A stretch of DNA of 64,000 nucleotides from Variovorax davisae (GCF_030316845.1 NZ_JASZYS010000005.1:62001-126000); one strand, 5' to 3'. Counted from the first letter of the stretch, positions 16,198 through 25,442 are shown. Notes: generated by a model not told the origin, from the letters alone. Made by a program: numbers and translations.

Positions 16198-16788
16198 ATG
16201 CCTTCTTCCGATTTCCCTGCGCCTGGCGCCAGCGGCCGCCCGACGCTCGACGTGGCGGTCGTGATGCGCCGCGAGCGCCTGCACGGCCCGTCGAGCCACT
16301 GGCAGCCCTGGCGCTGGACGCTCGACAGCGTGATCCCCGACGAGCCTGGTTTCGGCACCGGGCCGCGGCTGCTGCACGACGACGACGGCGCGCAGCGATG
16401 GCTGCATCCCGGCTACAAGGTCGAACTGTTCCGCGACGAAGCCGAGGGCTACCACCTGAACGCGACCACCCCGGCCCCCTGCTGGTTCGTGCTCTGGCGC
16501 ATGGACGAGGAGGCGACGCTCGGGCCCGAGCCGATTCCGCGCCCGGTCGTCGTCACGCTCAGCTACTACGAAGCCGGGCGCTGGCTCGATGCGCAGGAAA
16601 CCGTCGAACAGGTGCCGGCCCCGCCCGAGGTGGTCGATTGGGTGCGCGGTTTCGTGGACGCGCACTACGTGATCGAGCCCAAGCGCCGCCGGCGCCCCGA
16701 AAGCTTCCGGCCGCTGGTCGATCGCTTCGGCAACGCCGCCAGCGTGACGACCGAGAAGAAACGAGGACCGGGAGCCGGCGATGTCTGA
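16198..16788 (+). CDS. DUF3305 protein of formate dehydrogenase cluster
   Basis: This 196-residue soluble protein has the DUF3305 core: VAVVMRRERLHGPSSHWQPWRW near the N-terminus, HPGYKVELFRDEAEGYHLN and PCWFVLWRMDEE (each quoted in part). DUF3305 and DUF3306 genes almost always travel with periplasmic formate dehydrogenase operons; their roles in assembly are not established. It is the first gene of the cluster and overlaps the DUF3306 gene by eight bases. No ribosome site is obvious before the ATG at 16198, which sits very close to a TATGGT hexamer, so a short leader is possible. Confidence 0.85.
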   Translation: MPSSDFPAPGASGRPTLDVAVVMRRERLHGPSSHWQPWRWTLDSVIPDEPGFGTGPRLLHDDDGAQRWLHPGYKVELFRDEAEGYHLNATTPAPCWFVLWRMDEEATLGPEPIPRPVVVTLSYYEAGRWLDAQETVEQVPAPPEVVDWVRGFVDAHYVIEPKRRRRPESFRPLVDRFGNAASVTTEKKRGPGAGDV

Positions 16789-17389
16789 GGGATTCCTGGG
16801 GCGGTGGTCGCGGCGCAAGCAGGCCGAGCGCGCCGGCCAGGTGCCGGAAGAGCCGCAGGCGCCACCGCAGGCGCCACCGCAGGCGCCACCGCCGGACGCG
16901 GCGCCTGCGCCGCTCGTCGCGGGCACGACGCCCGCCGATCCCGCGCCGGAACCGCCGCCGCTCACGCTGGCGGACGCGCAGGCGCTCACCATCCACTCCG
17001 ACTTCAGGCCCTTCGTCGCCGGGGACGTGGCGCCCGAAGTCAAGAACGCCGCCTTCAAGAAGCTGTTCGCCGATCCCCACTTCAACGTGATGGACGGCCT
17101 GGACACCTACATTGACGACTATTCCAAGCCCTCGCCCTTGCCCGAGAGCGTGCTGCGCCAGATGGCGAGCGCGAAATTTCTGAATCTATTCGACGAAAGC
17201 CCCGATCCAACACCTCGGGATGAGGGATCGCAAGACGTGGCACAGTCGAGTGATCCAGGAGACCTTTCCAGCCAGCCGGTTGCCGATGCGCAACCTGCCA
17301 GCCAAGCGACCGATGACCACCACGCTGATCTGCGACTGCAACAAGACGATGCCGCTCGAGCCGAAGACGCTCGGGACAGCGCTGGCTGA
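16781..17389 (+). CDS. DUF3306 protein of formate dehydrogenase cluster
   Basis: This 202-residue DUF3306 protein begins with GFLGRWSRRKQ, then a Pro/Ala-rich linker with repeated APPQ units (about residues 25-60), and then the conserved block SDFRPFVAGDVAPEVKNAAF with KLFADPHFNVMDGLDTYIDDY (quoted in part). The C-terminus is acidic and low in complexity. It overlaps the previous gene by eight bases and the following polyferredoxin gene by 77 bases. The overlap affects only the disordered tail. Function is unknown; an accessory role in formate dehydrogenase maturation is inferred from context. Confidence 0.86.
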   Translation: MSEGFLGRWSRRKQAERAGQVPEEPQAPPQAPPQAPPPDAAPAPLVAGTTPADPAPEPPPLTLADAQALTIHSDFRPFVAGDVAPEVKNAAFKKLFADPHFNVMDGLDTYIDDYSKPSPLPESVLRQMASAKFLNLFDESPDPTPRDEGSQDVAQSSDPGDLSSQPVADAQPASQATDDHHADLRLQQDDAARAEDARDSAG

Positions 17390-19427
17390 GTCACTGCCCC
17401 TTCATTCCGCGCTCTGCCGCCGCGAGGCGGCTTCCTTCCAGCAAGCCATCCAGTCCGGCGACGAGGTGGTGGTCGCCTGCACGCAGGAGAAGCGGCTGTT
17501 CGCGGAGCTGGCGGCGCAGGTGCCGGCGGCCACGTCGCCGATCCGCTTCGTCAACATCCGCGAAACCGGCGGCTGGAGCCGCGAGGCCGGCAGCGCGATG
17601 CCGAAGATCGCGGCCCTCCTCGCCGCCGCCCGGCTGCCCGAGCCCGACCCGGTCGCGACCGTCAGCTACGCCAGCCAGGGCCGGCTGCTGATCGTCGGTC
17701 CGCTGGACGAGGCCGAGAAGGCGGCGGCGCTGCTCGCCGACACCCTCGACGTGACGATCTTCTCGCAAGGCGCCGGCGCGGCCGGCGGCGCGCAGGAGCG
17801 GCGCTGGCCGGTGGTCGCCGGGCGCATCGATTCGCTGGCGGGCTGGCTCGGCGCCTTCCGCTTGCAGTGGACCCGCGACAACGCCATCGACCTCGACCTC
17901 TGCACCCGCTGCAATGCCTGCGTGGCGGCGTGCCCCGAACAGGCCATCGGCCTGGACTACCAGATCGACAACGCCAGATGCACCTCGCACCGCGATTGCG
18001 AGCGCGTCTGCAGCGCGGCCGGTGCGATCCGCTTCGACCGGGCGCCGGCATCGCTCGACGGCGATTTCGACCTCGTGCTCGATCTCGGCGCGGCGCCGCG
18101 GATCGACTGGCATGCGCCGCCGCAGGGTTATTTCCACCTGCCGGGCGGCATGGCGAATCCGCAGGGCCTGCAGACCCTGCTGCGGCTGCGCGACATGGTC
18201 GGCGAGTTCGAGAAGCCCAGGTTCTTCCACTACGACCAGAAGCTCTGCGCCCACAGCCGCAACGAGGTCGTCGGCTGCAGCGCCTGCATCGACGTCTGCT
18301 CGGCCCACGCCGTGGGCAGCGACACGAAGCGCCAGCGCATCGTCGTCAATCCCCACCTCTGCGTCGGCTGCGGCGCCTGCACCACCGTCTGCCCGACCGG
18401 CGCGCTGGGCTACGCCTATCCGCGCGCGCCCGACCAGGGGCTCAGGCTGCGCACGCTGCTGTCCACCTATGCGGCTGCGGGCGGGCGCGACGGGGCGCTG
18501 CTGCTGCACAGCGAGGCGGGCGGCCAGGCGCTGGTGGCGCAGCTGGGGCGCCAGGCCCAGCTCGGCAAGGCCCGGGGGGTGCCGGCGCACGTGATCCCGG
18601 TCGGGCTCTTCCACGCGGCGAGCACCGGCATCGACCTGTGGCTGAGCGCCGTCGCCTTCGGCGCGTCGCAGGTGGGCGTGCTGGTCACCGGGGAGGAGGC
18701 GCCGCAGTACCTCGCCGCGCTCAAGACCCAGGCGGCGCTCGCCCAGTCGCTGCTGCACGGTCTGGGCTATGCGGGCACCCACTTTCGCATCGTCGAGGCG
18801 GCGTCGGTCGCCGCGCTCGACGGTGCGCTCGGCGCGTGGCGCGACGCGCGGGCACAGGTGCCCGCCAAGGCGGCCCGGTTCGCGGTCGGCGGCGACAAGC
18901 GCAGCACGCTCGAACTGGCGCTCGATCATCTGGTGGCGGCGGCCCCGGCGCTGAAAACGCAGTCCGACACGCCGATCGCCATCCCGCTGCCGCCCGGCTC
19001 GCCCTTCGGCAGCCTCGCGGTGGACAAGGACAAGTGCACCCTGTGCCTGGCCTGCGTCGGCGCCTGCCCGGCCGGCGCCCTGCAGGACAACCAGAGCGCG
19101 CCGCAGCTGCGCTTCATCGAGAAGAACTGCGTCCAGTGCGGGCTGTGCGAAACCACCTGTCCCGAGCGCGCGATCTCGCTGGTGCCGCGGCTTCTGGTGG
19201 CGCCGGAGCGCAAGCAGCCGGTCGTGCTCAACGAGGCCAGGCCCTGGTCGTGCATCCGCTGCGCGAAGCCCTTCGGCACCCAGAAGGCGATCGAAGCGAT
19301 GCTCGGCAAGCTGGCCGGCCATGCCATGTTCCAGGGCGAAGCCCTGGAGCGGCTCAAGATGTGCAGCGACTGCCGGGTGATCGACCTGTACAGCGCGCAG
19401 GGCGAAACGAAGATCACCGACCTATGA
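17313..19427 (+). CDS. Multi-cluster 4Fe-4S protein of formate dehydrogenase cluster
   Basis: This protein of about 704 residues starts at MTTTLICDCNKTM. It carries several ferredoxin-type clusters: CTRCNACVAACP (near 200), CSACIDVC and CVGCGACTTVCP (near 330-360), and CTLCLACVGACP plus CVQCGLCETTCP (near 570-610). A Cys-rich CIRC segment lies near the end. This length and pattern occur specifically in DUF3305/DUF3306 formate dehydrogenase clusters. It probably passes electrons or sulfur during enzyme assembly. The frame is open further upstream, but only the 17313 start gives the conserved N-terminus. It overlaps the next gene by four bases (ATGA). Confidence 0.88.
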   Translation: MTTTLICDCNKTMPLEPKTLGTALAESLPLHSALCRREAASFQQAIQSGDEVVVACTQEKRLFAELAAQVPAATSPIRFVNIRETGGWSREAGSAMPKIAALLAAARLPEPDPVATVSYASQGRLLIVGPLDEAEKAAALLADTLDVTIFSQGAGAAGGAQERRWPVVAGRIDSLAGWLGAFRLQWTRDNAIDLDLCTRCNACVAACPEQAIGLDYQIDNARCTSHRDCERVCSAAGAIRFDRAPASLDGDFDLVLDLGAAPRIDWHAPPQGYFHLPGGMANPQGLQTLLRLRDMVGEFEKPRFFHYDQKLCAHSRNEVVGCSACIDVCSAHAVGSDTKRQRIVVNPHLCVGCGACTTVCPTGALGYAYPRAPDQGLRLRTLLSTYAAAGGRDGALLLHSEAGGQALVAQLGRQAQLGKARGVPAHVIPVGLFHAASTGIDLWLSAVAFGASQVGVLVTGEEAPQYLAALKTQAALAQSLLHGLGYAGTHFRIVEAASVAALDGALGAWRDARAQVPAKAARFAVGGDKRSTLELALDHLVAAAPALKTQSDTPIAIPLPPGSPFGSLAVDKDKCTLCLACVGACPAGALQDNQSAPQLRFIEKNCVQCGLCETTCPERAISLVPRLLVAPERKQPVVLNEARPWSCIRCAKPFGTQKAIEAMLGKLAGHAMFQGEALERLKMCSDCRVIDLYSAQGETKITDL

Positions 19428-20041
19428 GCCAACGCTTCCCCGCTTCCTCGGCGCTCGACGAAGAGATCGCCCGCGCCGAACTCTACGGCCTGCTGGCGCG
19501 CCTCTGGTACGCCGCACCGGACGCGGAATTGCTGGCCGCCGTGCAGGTCGCGCCGACCGAGGCGCCGGCCGCGGGCGGCTTCCTGGAGGAGCCGTGGCGG
19601 ACCTTGGTCGGCGCGGCGCGCGGCACCGACGCGGCGGCGCTTCGCAACGAATACGACGCGCTCTTCGGCGGCATCGGCAAGCCGGACGTCTATCTGTTCG
19701 GCTCGCACTACCTGAGCGGATTCCTCAACGACAAGCCGCTGGTGACCCTGCGCCGCGATCTCGCGCGGATCGGGCTCGCGCGCGACGAATCGATGCCCGA
19801 GACCGAAGACCACATCGCCTGTCTTTTCGAGGTCATGCGCTATCTGATCGCCGGCGAAGACGTCGAAGTGGCCAACCTCACGGCCCAGCAGGCCTTCTTT
19901 TCGACCCACGTGCAGCCCTGGCTGCCGGCGGTGTGCGACGCCGTGGCGCAGCACCCCAAGGCGCGCTTCTACGCCGCCCTGGCCGGCCTGACCCTGGCCT
20001 TCGCGGAGGTCGAACGACAGGGCTTCGACATGCTGGACTGA
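19424..20041 (+). CDS. TorD/DmsD-family molybdoenzyme chaperone
   Basis: This 205-residue all-helical chaperone of the TorD family has ELYGLLARLWYAAPD at the N-terminus and the family hallmark region LRNEYDALFGGIGKPDVYLFGSHYLSG (quoted as a guide to residues 66-92), with a later ETEDHIACLFEVMRYL helix. Such proteins bind the Tat signal of a molybdoenzyme and hold it until cofactor insertion. The client is presumably the formate dehydrogenase alpha subunit two genes downstream. The ATG overlaps the previous stop as ATGA. Confidence 0.9.
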   Translation: MSQRFPASSALDEEIARAELYGLLARLWYAAPDAELLAAVQVAPTEAPAAGGFLEEPWRTLVGAARGTDAAALRNEYDALFGGIGKPDVYLFGSHYLSGFLNDKPLVTLRRDLARIGLARDESMPETEDHIACLFEVMRYLIAGEDVEVANLTAQQAFFSTHVQPWLPAVCDAVAQHPKARFYAALAGLTLAFAEVERQGFDMLD

Positions 20042-20144
20042 GATCCAAGGACATAGACTTCGAGCTTATTAGGGTCAGGACTAGTATCCAGACGTACGCA
20101 ACTGGTTTCATATGTGGGTTCGCCCAGCCACTCCTGGAGTTGAC

Positions 20145-20369
20145 ATGCAGGACAGCCAAACCGCCGCCCCCCAGCCGGGGTCGCGAAGAGGATTCTTTTT
20201 CGGCGCCGCCACGGTCGGCGCCGCCGCCGCAGCCGTCGCCGTGCTGCCTAAGGTCGCCCCGGCGCCCGCCGCCACGGCGGCGCCCGAGCTGCCGCCGCCG
20301 CCCCGCAACGGGGGCGGCTATTCGCTGAGCGAACACGTCAAGCGCTACTACAAGACCACGTCGGACTGA
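20145..20369 (+). CDS. Small Tat-signal protein of formate dehydrogenase cluster
   Basis: This 74-residue peptide has a twin-arginine motif SRRGFFFGAA at about residues 13-22, an alanine-rich hydrophobic stretch, a Pro-rich linker and a conserved C-terminal GYSLSEHVKRYYKTT. It is the small Tat-targeted protein usually found just before the formate dehydrogenase alpha gene. It may be co-exported with the enzyme as a hitchhiker or structural peptide, but this is not established. A CTGGAG ribosome site precedes the ATG. About 100 bases of lower-GC sequence upstream could hold an internal promoter. Confidence 0.85.
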   Translation: MQDSQTAAPQPGSRRGFFFGAATVGAAAAAVAVLPKVAPAPAATAAPELPPPPRNGGGYSLSEHVKRYYKTTSD

Positions 20370-20386
20370 GAACGAAGGCAACTGCG

Positions 20387-23365
20387 ATGCTACTGACCAA
20401 AAAAGCACCTGGTGCCGCGCATGGCGGCGCCCCTGCCGCCGCGTCGTCCCTCGTCCACAGCCTGCGGCGCGGTCTCTCGAACGCGCTGCCGACCATGGAC
20501 CGACGCGCCTTCCTGCGCCGTTCGGGCCTGGGCGTCGGCGCCGGCCTCGCGGCCGGCCAGCTCACGCTGGTACGCAAATCCAACGCGGCCGAAGGCCGGC
20601 CGACCGCCGTGGGGGCGGGCAAGGTCGAGGTCCGCCGCACCGTCTGCTCGCACTGCTCGGTGGGCTGCGCGTCCGACGCCGTGGTCGAGAACGGCGTCTG
20701 GGTCCGCCAGGAACCGGTGTTCGATTCGCCGATCAACCTCGGCGCGCACTGCGCCAAGGGCGCCGCCCTGCGCGAGCACGGCCACGGCGAATACCGCCTG
20801 CGCTATCCGATGAAGCTGGTCAACGGCAAGTACGAGCGCATCAGCTGGGATCAGGCGCTCGACGAGATCACGGCCAAGCTCAAGGAGCTCTCGAAGGCCA
20901 GCGGCCCCGACGCGGTCTACTGGATCGGCTCCAGCAAGCACAGCAACGAACAGGCCTACCTGATGCGCAAGTTCGTGAGCTTCTTCGGCAGCAACAACTG
21001 CGACCACCAGGCGCGCATCTGCCACTCGACCACCGTCGCGGGCGTTGCGAACACATGGGGCTACGGCGCCATGACCAATTCGTACAACGACATGCGCAAC
21101 GCCAAGGTCGCGCTGTACATCGGCTCGAACGCGGCCGAGGCCCATCCGGTGAGCATGCTGCACATGCTGCATGCCAAGGAAAACGGCTGCAAGATGATCG
21201 TGGTCGATCCGCGCTTCACGCGCACCGCGGCCAAGGCCGACGAGTACGTGCGCATCCGCTCCGGCTCCGACATCCCCTTCCTCTTCGGCGTGCTGCACCA
21301 CATCTTCAAGAACGGCTGGGAAGACAAGAAGTACCTCAACGACCGCGTCTTCGGCATGGACGAGGTGCGCGCGGAGGTCATGGCCAAGTGGACGCCCGAC
21401 AAGGTCGAGGAGGCCTGCGGCGTCAACGAGGCGCAGGTGCTCAAGGTCGCGACCTGGCTGAACGAGAACCGTCCGGGCACCATCGTCTGGTGCATGGGCC
21501 AGACGCAGCACACGATCGGCAACGCGATCGTGCGCGCCTCCTGCATCCTGCAGCTGGCGCTGGGCAACGTCGGCACCGCGGGCGGCGGCACCAACATCTT
21601 CCGCGGCCACGACAACGTCCAGGGCGCCACCGACGTGGGCCCGAACCCCGATTCGCTGCCCGGCTACTACGGCCTGGTCGAAGGATCGTGGAAGCACTTC
21701 GCGGCCACCTGGGGCGTGGATTTCGACTGGATCAAAGGCCGCTTCGCCTCGCCCGCGATGATGAGCAAGCCCGGCATCACCGTCTCGCGCTGGATCGACG
21801 GCGTGCTCGAGAAGAACGAGCTGATCGACCAGGACTCGAACCTGCGCGGCGTCGTCTATTGGGGCCACGCGCCCAACTCCCAGACCCGCGGCCTCGAGAT
21901 GAAGCGGGCGATGGACAAGCTCGACCTGCTGGTGGTGGTCGACCCGTACCCGTCGGCGACCGCGGCCATGGCCGCCATGCCCGGCCGGGCGGAAGACCTC
22001 AACCCGCAGCGTGCGGTCTACCTGCTGCCGGCCTGCACGCAGTTCGAGACCAGCGGCTCGGTGACAGCATCGAACCGGTCGATCCAGTGGCGCGAGAAGG
22101 TGATCGAGCCGCTGTGGGAAAGCCGCAGCGACCACATGATCATGCAGCAGTTCGCCGACCGTCTCGGCTTCGGCAAGGAACTGTCCAAGAACTACAGGAT
22201 GCAGAAGGTCAAGGGCATGGACGAGCCCGTGCCCGACGACATCCTGCGCGAGATCAACAAGTGCTGCTGGGCGGTCGGCTACACCGGCCAGAGCCCCGAA
22301 CGGCTGCAGGCGCACATGCGCAACATGGCGGCCTTCGACGTGCGCACGCTCCGGGCGAAGGGCTCGGTCAAGGACAAGGTCAACGGCTACGACATCGCGG
22401 GCGACTACTTCGGCCTGCCCTGGCCCTGCTACGGCACGCCCGAGCTGAAGCACCCCGGATCGCCCAACCTGTACGACACCTCCAAGCACGTCATGGACGG
22501 CGGCGGCAACTTCCGCGCCAACTTCGGCGTCGAGCGCAACGGCAAGAACCTGCTGGCCGAGGACGGATCGCATTCGCTCGGCGCCGCCATCACGACCGGC
22601 TACCCCGAACTCGACCACCTGCTGCTGAAGAAGCTCGGCTGGTGGGACGAGCTCACCGAGGTGGAAAAAGCCAAGGCCGACGGCAAGAACTGGAAGACCG
22701 ACAGTTCGGGCGGCATGATCCGCGTGTTCATGCGCAACCACGGCTGCCATCCCTTCGGCAACGCGAAGGCGCGCGCCGTGGTGTGGAACTTCCCCGATGC
22801 GATTCCGCAGCACCGCGAGCCGCTCTACGGGACCCGGCCGGACCTGGCGGTGAAGTACCCGACGCACGACGACAAGATGGCCTTCTGGCGCCTGCCCACG
22901 CTCTACAAGAGCGTGCAGCAGCGCAACATCGCGGACAAGATCGCGGAGAAGTTCCCGTTCATCATGACCTCCGGCCGGCTGGTCGAGTACGAGGGCGGCG
23001 GGGAGGAGACGCGTTCCAACCCCTGGCTGGCCGAACTGCAGCAAGAGATGTTCATCGAGATCCATCCGCGGGTGGCGGCCGAGAAAGGCATCCGCAACGG
23101 CGAGCGCGCCTGGGTCCACACGCCGACCGGGGCGCGGCTCAACGTGCAGGCCCTGGTGACCGAGCGCGTCGGCCCGGACACGGTCTTCATGCCCTTCCAC
23201 TTCTCCGGCCACTGGCAGGGGGCGGACATGCTCGGGTACTACCCGGCGGGGGCGCATCCGATCGTGCGCGGCGAGGCGATCAACACCAGCACCACCTACG
23301 GGTACGACAGCGTCACGATGATGCAAGAAACGAAGACGACGGTCTGCAACGTCGAGAAGGCATAA
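20387..23365 (+). CDS. Formate dehydrogenase alpha subunit (molybdopterin, periplasmic)
   Basis: This 992-residue catalytic subunit of the MopB superfamily oxidises formate to CO2 in the periplasm. A Tat signal DRRAFLRRSGLG lies at about residues 38-49 after an N-terminal lead. The 4Fe-4S motif CSHCSVGC begins near residue 87. The metal-ligand position is Cys in QARICHSTTVAG, where E. coli FdnG has selenocysteine, so no Sec machinery is needed. Molybdopterin-binding blocks continue to a C-terminal cap domain. It lies 17 bases after the small Tat gene, with an AAGG ribosome site, and beta follows 10 bases later. Confidence 0.94.
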   Translation: MLLTKKAPGAAHGGAPAAASSLVHSLRRGLSNALPTMDRRAFLRRSGLGVGAGLAAGQLTLVRKSNAAEGRPTAVGAGKVEVRRTVCSHCSVGCASDAVVENGVWVRQEPVFDSPINLGAHCAKGAALREHGHGEYRLRYPMKLVNGKYERISWDQALDEITAKLKELSKASGPDAVYWIGSSKHSNEQAYLMRKFVSFFGSNNCDHQARICHSTTVAGVANTWGYGAMTNSYNDMRNAKVALYIGSNAAEAHPVSMLHMLHAKENGCKMIVVDPRFTRTAAKADEYVRIRSGSDIPFLFGVLHHIFKNGWEDKKYLNDRVFGMDEVRAEVMAKWTPDKVEEACGVNEAQVLKVATWLNENRPGTIVWCMGQTQHTIGNAIVRASCILQLALGNVGTAGGGTNIFRGHDNVQGATDVGPNPDSLPGYYGLVEGSWKHFAATWGVDFDWIKGRFASPAMMSKPGITVSRWIDGVLEKNELIDQDSNLRGVVYWGHAPNSQTRGLEMKRAMDKLDLLVVVDPYPSATAAMAAMPGRAEDLNPQRAVYLLPACTQFETSGSVTASNRSIQWREKVIEPLWESRSDHMIMQQFADRLGFGKELSKNYRMQKVKGMDEPVPDDILREINKCCWAVGYTGQSPERLQAHMRNMAAFDVRTLRAKGSVKDKVNGYDIAGDYFGLPWPCYGTPELKHPGSPNLYDTSKHVMDGGGNFRANFGVERNGKNLLAEDGSHSLGAAITTGYPELDHLLLKKLGWWDELTEVEKAKADGKNWKTDSSGGMIRVFMRNHGCHPFGNAKARAVVWNFPDAIPQHREPLYGTRPDLAVKYPTHDDKMAFWRLPTLYKSVQQRNIADKIAEKFPFIMTSGRLVEYEGGGEETRSNPWLAELQQEMFIEIHPRVAAEKGIRNGERAWVHTPTGARLNVQALVTERVGPDTVFMPFHFSGHWQGADMLGYYPAGAHPIVRGEAINTSTTYGYDSVTMMQETKTTVCNVEKA

Positions 23366-23375
23366 GGGAGTCTGT

Positions 23376-23996
23376 ATGGCAAGAATGAAGTTCGTCTGCG
23401 ATTCCGAACGCTGCATCGAGTGCAACGGCTGCGTCACGGCCTGCAAGAACGAGAACGAGGTGCCGTGGGGCGTGAACCGCCGCCGCGTGGTGACGCTCAA
23501 CGACGGCGTGCCCGGCGAGCGCTCCATCTCGGTGGCCTGCATGCATTGTTCCGATGCGCCCTGCATGGCGGTCTGCCCGGTCCAGTGCTTCTACCGCACC
23601 GAAGAAGGCGTGGTGCTGCACGACAAGGACGTCTGCATCGGCTGCGGCTACTGCTCCTACGCCTGTCCGTTCGGCGCGCCGCAGTTTCCGTCGCAAGGCA
23701 CCTTCGGCGCCCGCGGCAAGATGGACAAGTGCACCTTCTGCGCCGGCGGCCCGGAAGAAAACGGCTCCCAGGCGGAGTTCGAGAAGTACGGCCGCAACCG
23801 CCTGGCCGAAGGCAAGCTGCCGGCCTGCGCCGAGATGTGCTCGACCAAGGCCCTGCTGGCGGGCGATGGCGACGTCGTCGCCGACATCTTCCGCACCCGC
23901 GTGGTCCATCGCGGCAAGGGCGCCGAAGTGTGGGGCTGGGGCACCGCCTACGGCTCGCAGACGGCCGGCACGCCGACCAACGGGGTCACGAAATGA
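23376..23996 (+). CDS. fdh3B: Formate dehydrogenase FDH3-type beta subunit (iron-sulfur)
   Basis: This 206-residue protein coordinates four 4Fe-4S clusters by Cys motifs of the FdnH/PsrB type: CIECNGCVTACKNEN, CMHCSDAPCMAVCP, CIGCGYCSYACPFGAP, and CTFC plus a late CAEMC. It transfers electrons from the molybdopterin subunit to the cytochrome b subunit. It lacks its own signal peptide and C-terminal helix, so it probably rides with the Tat-exported alpha subunit. A GGGAG ribosome site precedes it, and its stop overlaps the next start (ATGA). Confidence 0.94.
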   Translation: MARMKFVCDSERCIECNGCVTACKNENEVPWGVNRRRVVTLNDGVPGERSISVACMHCSDAPCMAVCPVQCFYRTEEGVVLHDKDVCIGCGYCSYACPFGAPQFPSQGTFGARGKMDKCTFCAGGPEENGSQAEFEKYGRNRLAEGKLPACAEMCSTKALLAGDGDVVADIFRTRVVHRGKGAEVWGWGTAYGSQTAGTPTNGVTK

Positions 23997-24241
23997 GGCG
24001 CGCACTCGGCACGGTCGCGCTGGTCTCGGCCCTGGTGCTGCTGGCGGCTTGCGGCGAGAAGCCGCAGACCAATGCCCACGGCGTGCGCCTGGATGCCGCC
24101 CCGTGGACCGGCACCGGCACCAAGCCCGACACGGGAACGGCGTTCACCGCCGGCGGCTGGCAGATCGGCGACCGGTCGTCCTGGGAGCAGCACCTCAAGA
24201 CGCGCGCCCAGAACCAGAACGAATACAACCGGATCAACTGA
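23993..24241 (+). CDS. Small lipoprotein between formate dehydrogenase beta and gamma genes
   Basis: This 82-residue predicted lipoprotein has a signal peptide ending in LLAACGEKP (Cys about 20), followed by a short mature part with WTGTGTKPDTGTAF, GGWQIGDRSSWEQHL and a charged, Asn/Gln-rich end. It overlaps fdh3B by four bases, and the gamma subunit gene starts 13 bases downstream, so it is made in step with the enzyme. No family is recognised. It could be an accessory subunit holding the enzyme to the membrane; this is inference from position and lipidation. Confidence 0.8.
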   Translation: MRRALGTVALVSALVLLAACGEKPQTNAHGVRLDAAPWTGTGTKPDTGTAFTAGGWQIGDRSSWEQHLKTRAQNQNEYNRIN

Positions 24242-24254
24242 AGCCGGAGGCTGC

Positions 24255-25442
24255 ATGAGACAAGCGCTTCAAATCCTGGCGATGGCCGCTGTGCTGGGTT
24301 GCAGCATGGCCCATGCCCAGACGCCCGACCCGTCGGCCGCCACCGCACCGGCCGCCGCTGCACCCGCGCCGGCCGCGGGCGGCATCCGCAGCCAGAACAT
24401 CTTCGACGTCAAGCCCGAAGCCAGCGCCGACGCCAACTACCTCAACCAGACCAACGGCGAGCGCCAGCGGGTCCAGCCGGGCAACAACGCGCCGATGTGG
24501 CGCCAGGTGAGCGGCGGCGTGACCGGCTTCAGCAGCCTGCCGGCCAGCGAAGCGCCGGAGGCCGGCAACCTGATCCAGCGCTTCGTCCAGTATCCGGGCT
24601 CGCACTACACCAATGCCGGCGAAGCCTGGCGCCAGGTGCGCAACAACTGGATCATTCCCTACGGCGCCGCGCTGCTGTTCGTGACCCTGCTCGCCCTGGC
24701 GATCTTCTATGTCACCCGCGGAACGATCGGGCTGCACGGCCGCGAGACCGGCCGCAAGATCGAGCGCTTCACGCCTTTCGAGCGGGCCACGCACTGGTCG
24801 AATGCGGGCGCCTTCGTGGTGCTGGCCATTTCGGGCCTCGTGATGGCCTTCGGCAAGTTCTTCCTGCTGCCGGTGCTGGGCGGCGCGTTGTTCGGCTACC
24901 TGGCCTACGTGCTCAAGACCGTGCACAACTTCGTGGGTCCGCTGTTCGTGGTGACGACCATCTTCATGATCTTCACCTTCATGCGCAGCAACTGGCCCAG
25001 CAAGGACGACCTGACCTGGCTCAGGCACGGGGGCGGCCTGTTCGGCGGCAAGGAGCCGCCTTCGCATCGATTCAATGCCGGCGAGAAACTGGTGTTCTGG
25101 GGTGGCGTGCTGTTTCTCGGCAGCCTGGTCATCGGCTCGGGGCTGTTCCTCGACAAGCTGCTGCCGGGCTTCGTCTACACGCGCGGCGAGATGCAGATCG
25201 CCCACATGATCCACGCCGTCGCGACGCTGTGCATGATGGCGCTGATCATGGGCCACATCTACATCGGCACCCTGGGCATGAAGGGCGCCTATGCCGCCAT
25301 GCGCGAGGGCTCGGTCGACGAGACCTGGGCCAAGGAACATCATCCGCTCTGGTACGACGACATCGCGGCCGGCAAGATCCCGGCGCAGCGCAGCGCCCAG
25401 GCGCCGGTCCCGAACGTCCGCGTCGAAGGAAGCCCCTCATGA
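24255..25442 (+). CDS. Formate dehydrogenase gamma subunit (cytochrome b556)
   Basis: This 395-residue protein is much longer than E. coli FdnI (217 residues, from memory) because of a cleaved signal peptide (about 1-22) and a periplasmic N-terminal region of about 110 residues. Four membrane helices follow from about residue 133, with heme-b ligand candidates in RATHWSNAGAFV, KTVHNFVGP and IAHMIHAVATLC. It passes electrons from the beta subunit to quinone. The C-terminal tail, about 50 residues, is cytoplasmic or periplasmic depending on topology. The stop overlaps the next start by four bases. Confidence 0.93.
   Translation: MRQALQILAMAAVLGCSMAHAQTPDPSAATAPAAAAPAPAAGGIRSQNIFDVKPEASADANYLNQTNGERQRVQPGNNAPMWRQVSGGVTGFSSLPASEAPEAGNLIQRFVQYPGSHYTNAGEAWRQVRNNWIIPYGAALLFVTLLALAIFYVTRGTIGLHGRETGRKIERFTPFERATHWSNAGAFVVLAISGLVMAFGKFFLLPVLGGALFGYLAYVLKTVHNFVGPLFVVTTIFMIFTFMRSNWPSKDDLTWLRHGGGLFGGKEPPSHRFNAGEKLVFWGGVLFLGSLVIGSGLFLDKLLPGFVYTRGEMQIAHMIHAVATLCMMALIMGHIYIGTLGMKGAYAAMREGSVDETWAKEHHPLWYDDIAAGKIPAQRSAQAPVPNVRVEGSPS

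Noticed and set aside
20996..21060. Possible selenocysteine in formate dehydrogenase
   Set aside because: The metal-ligand codon is an ordinary Cys codon in QARICHSTT; there is no in-frame TGA or SECIS-like hairpin.
20390..23566. 1058-residue minus-strand frame opposite the formate dehydrogenase alpha subunit
   Set aside because: It has no recognisable domains and spans the gene junction of alpha and beta. It is an antisense artefact of high GC.
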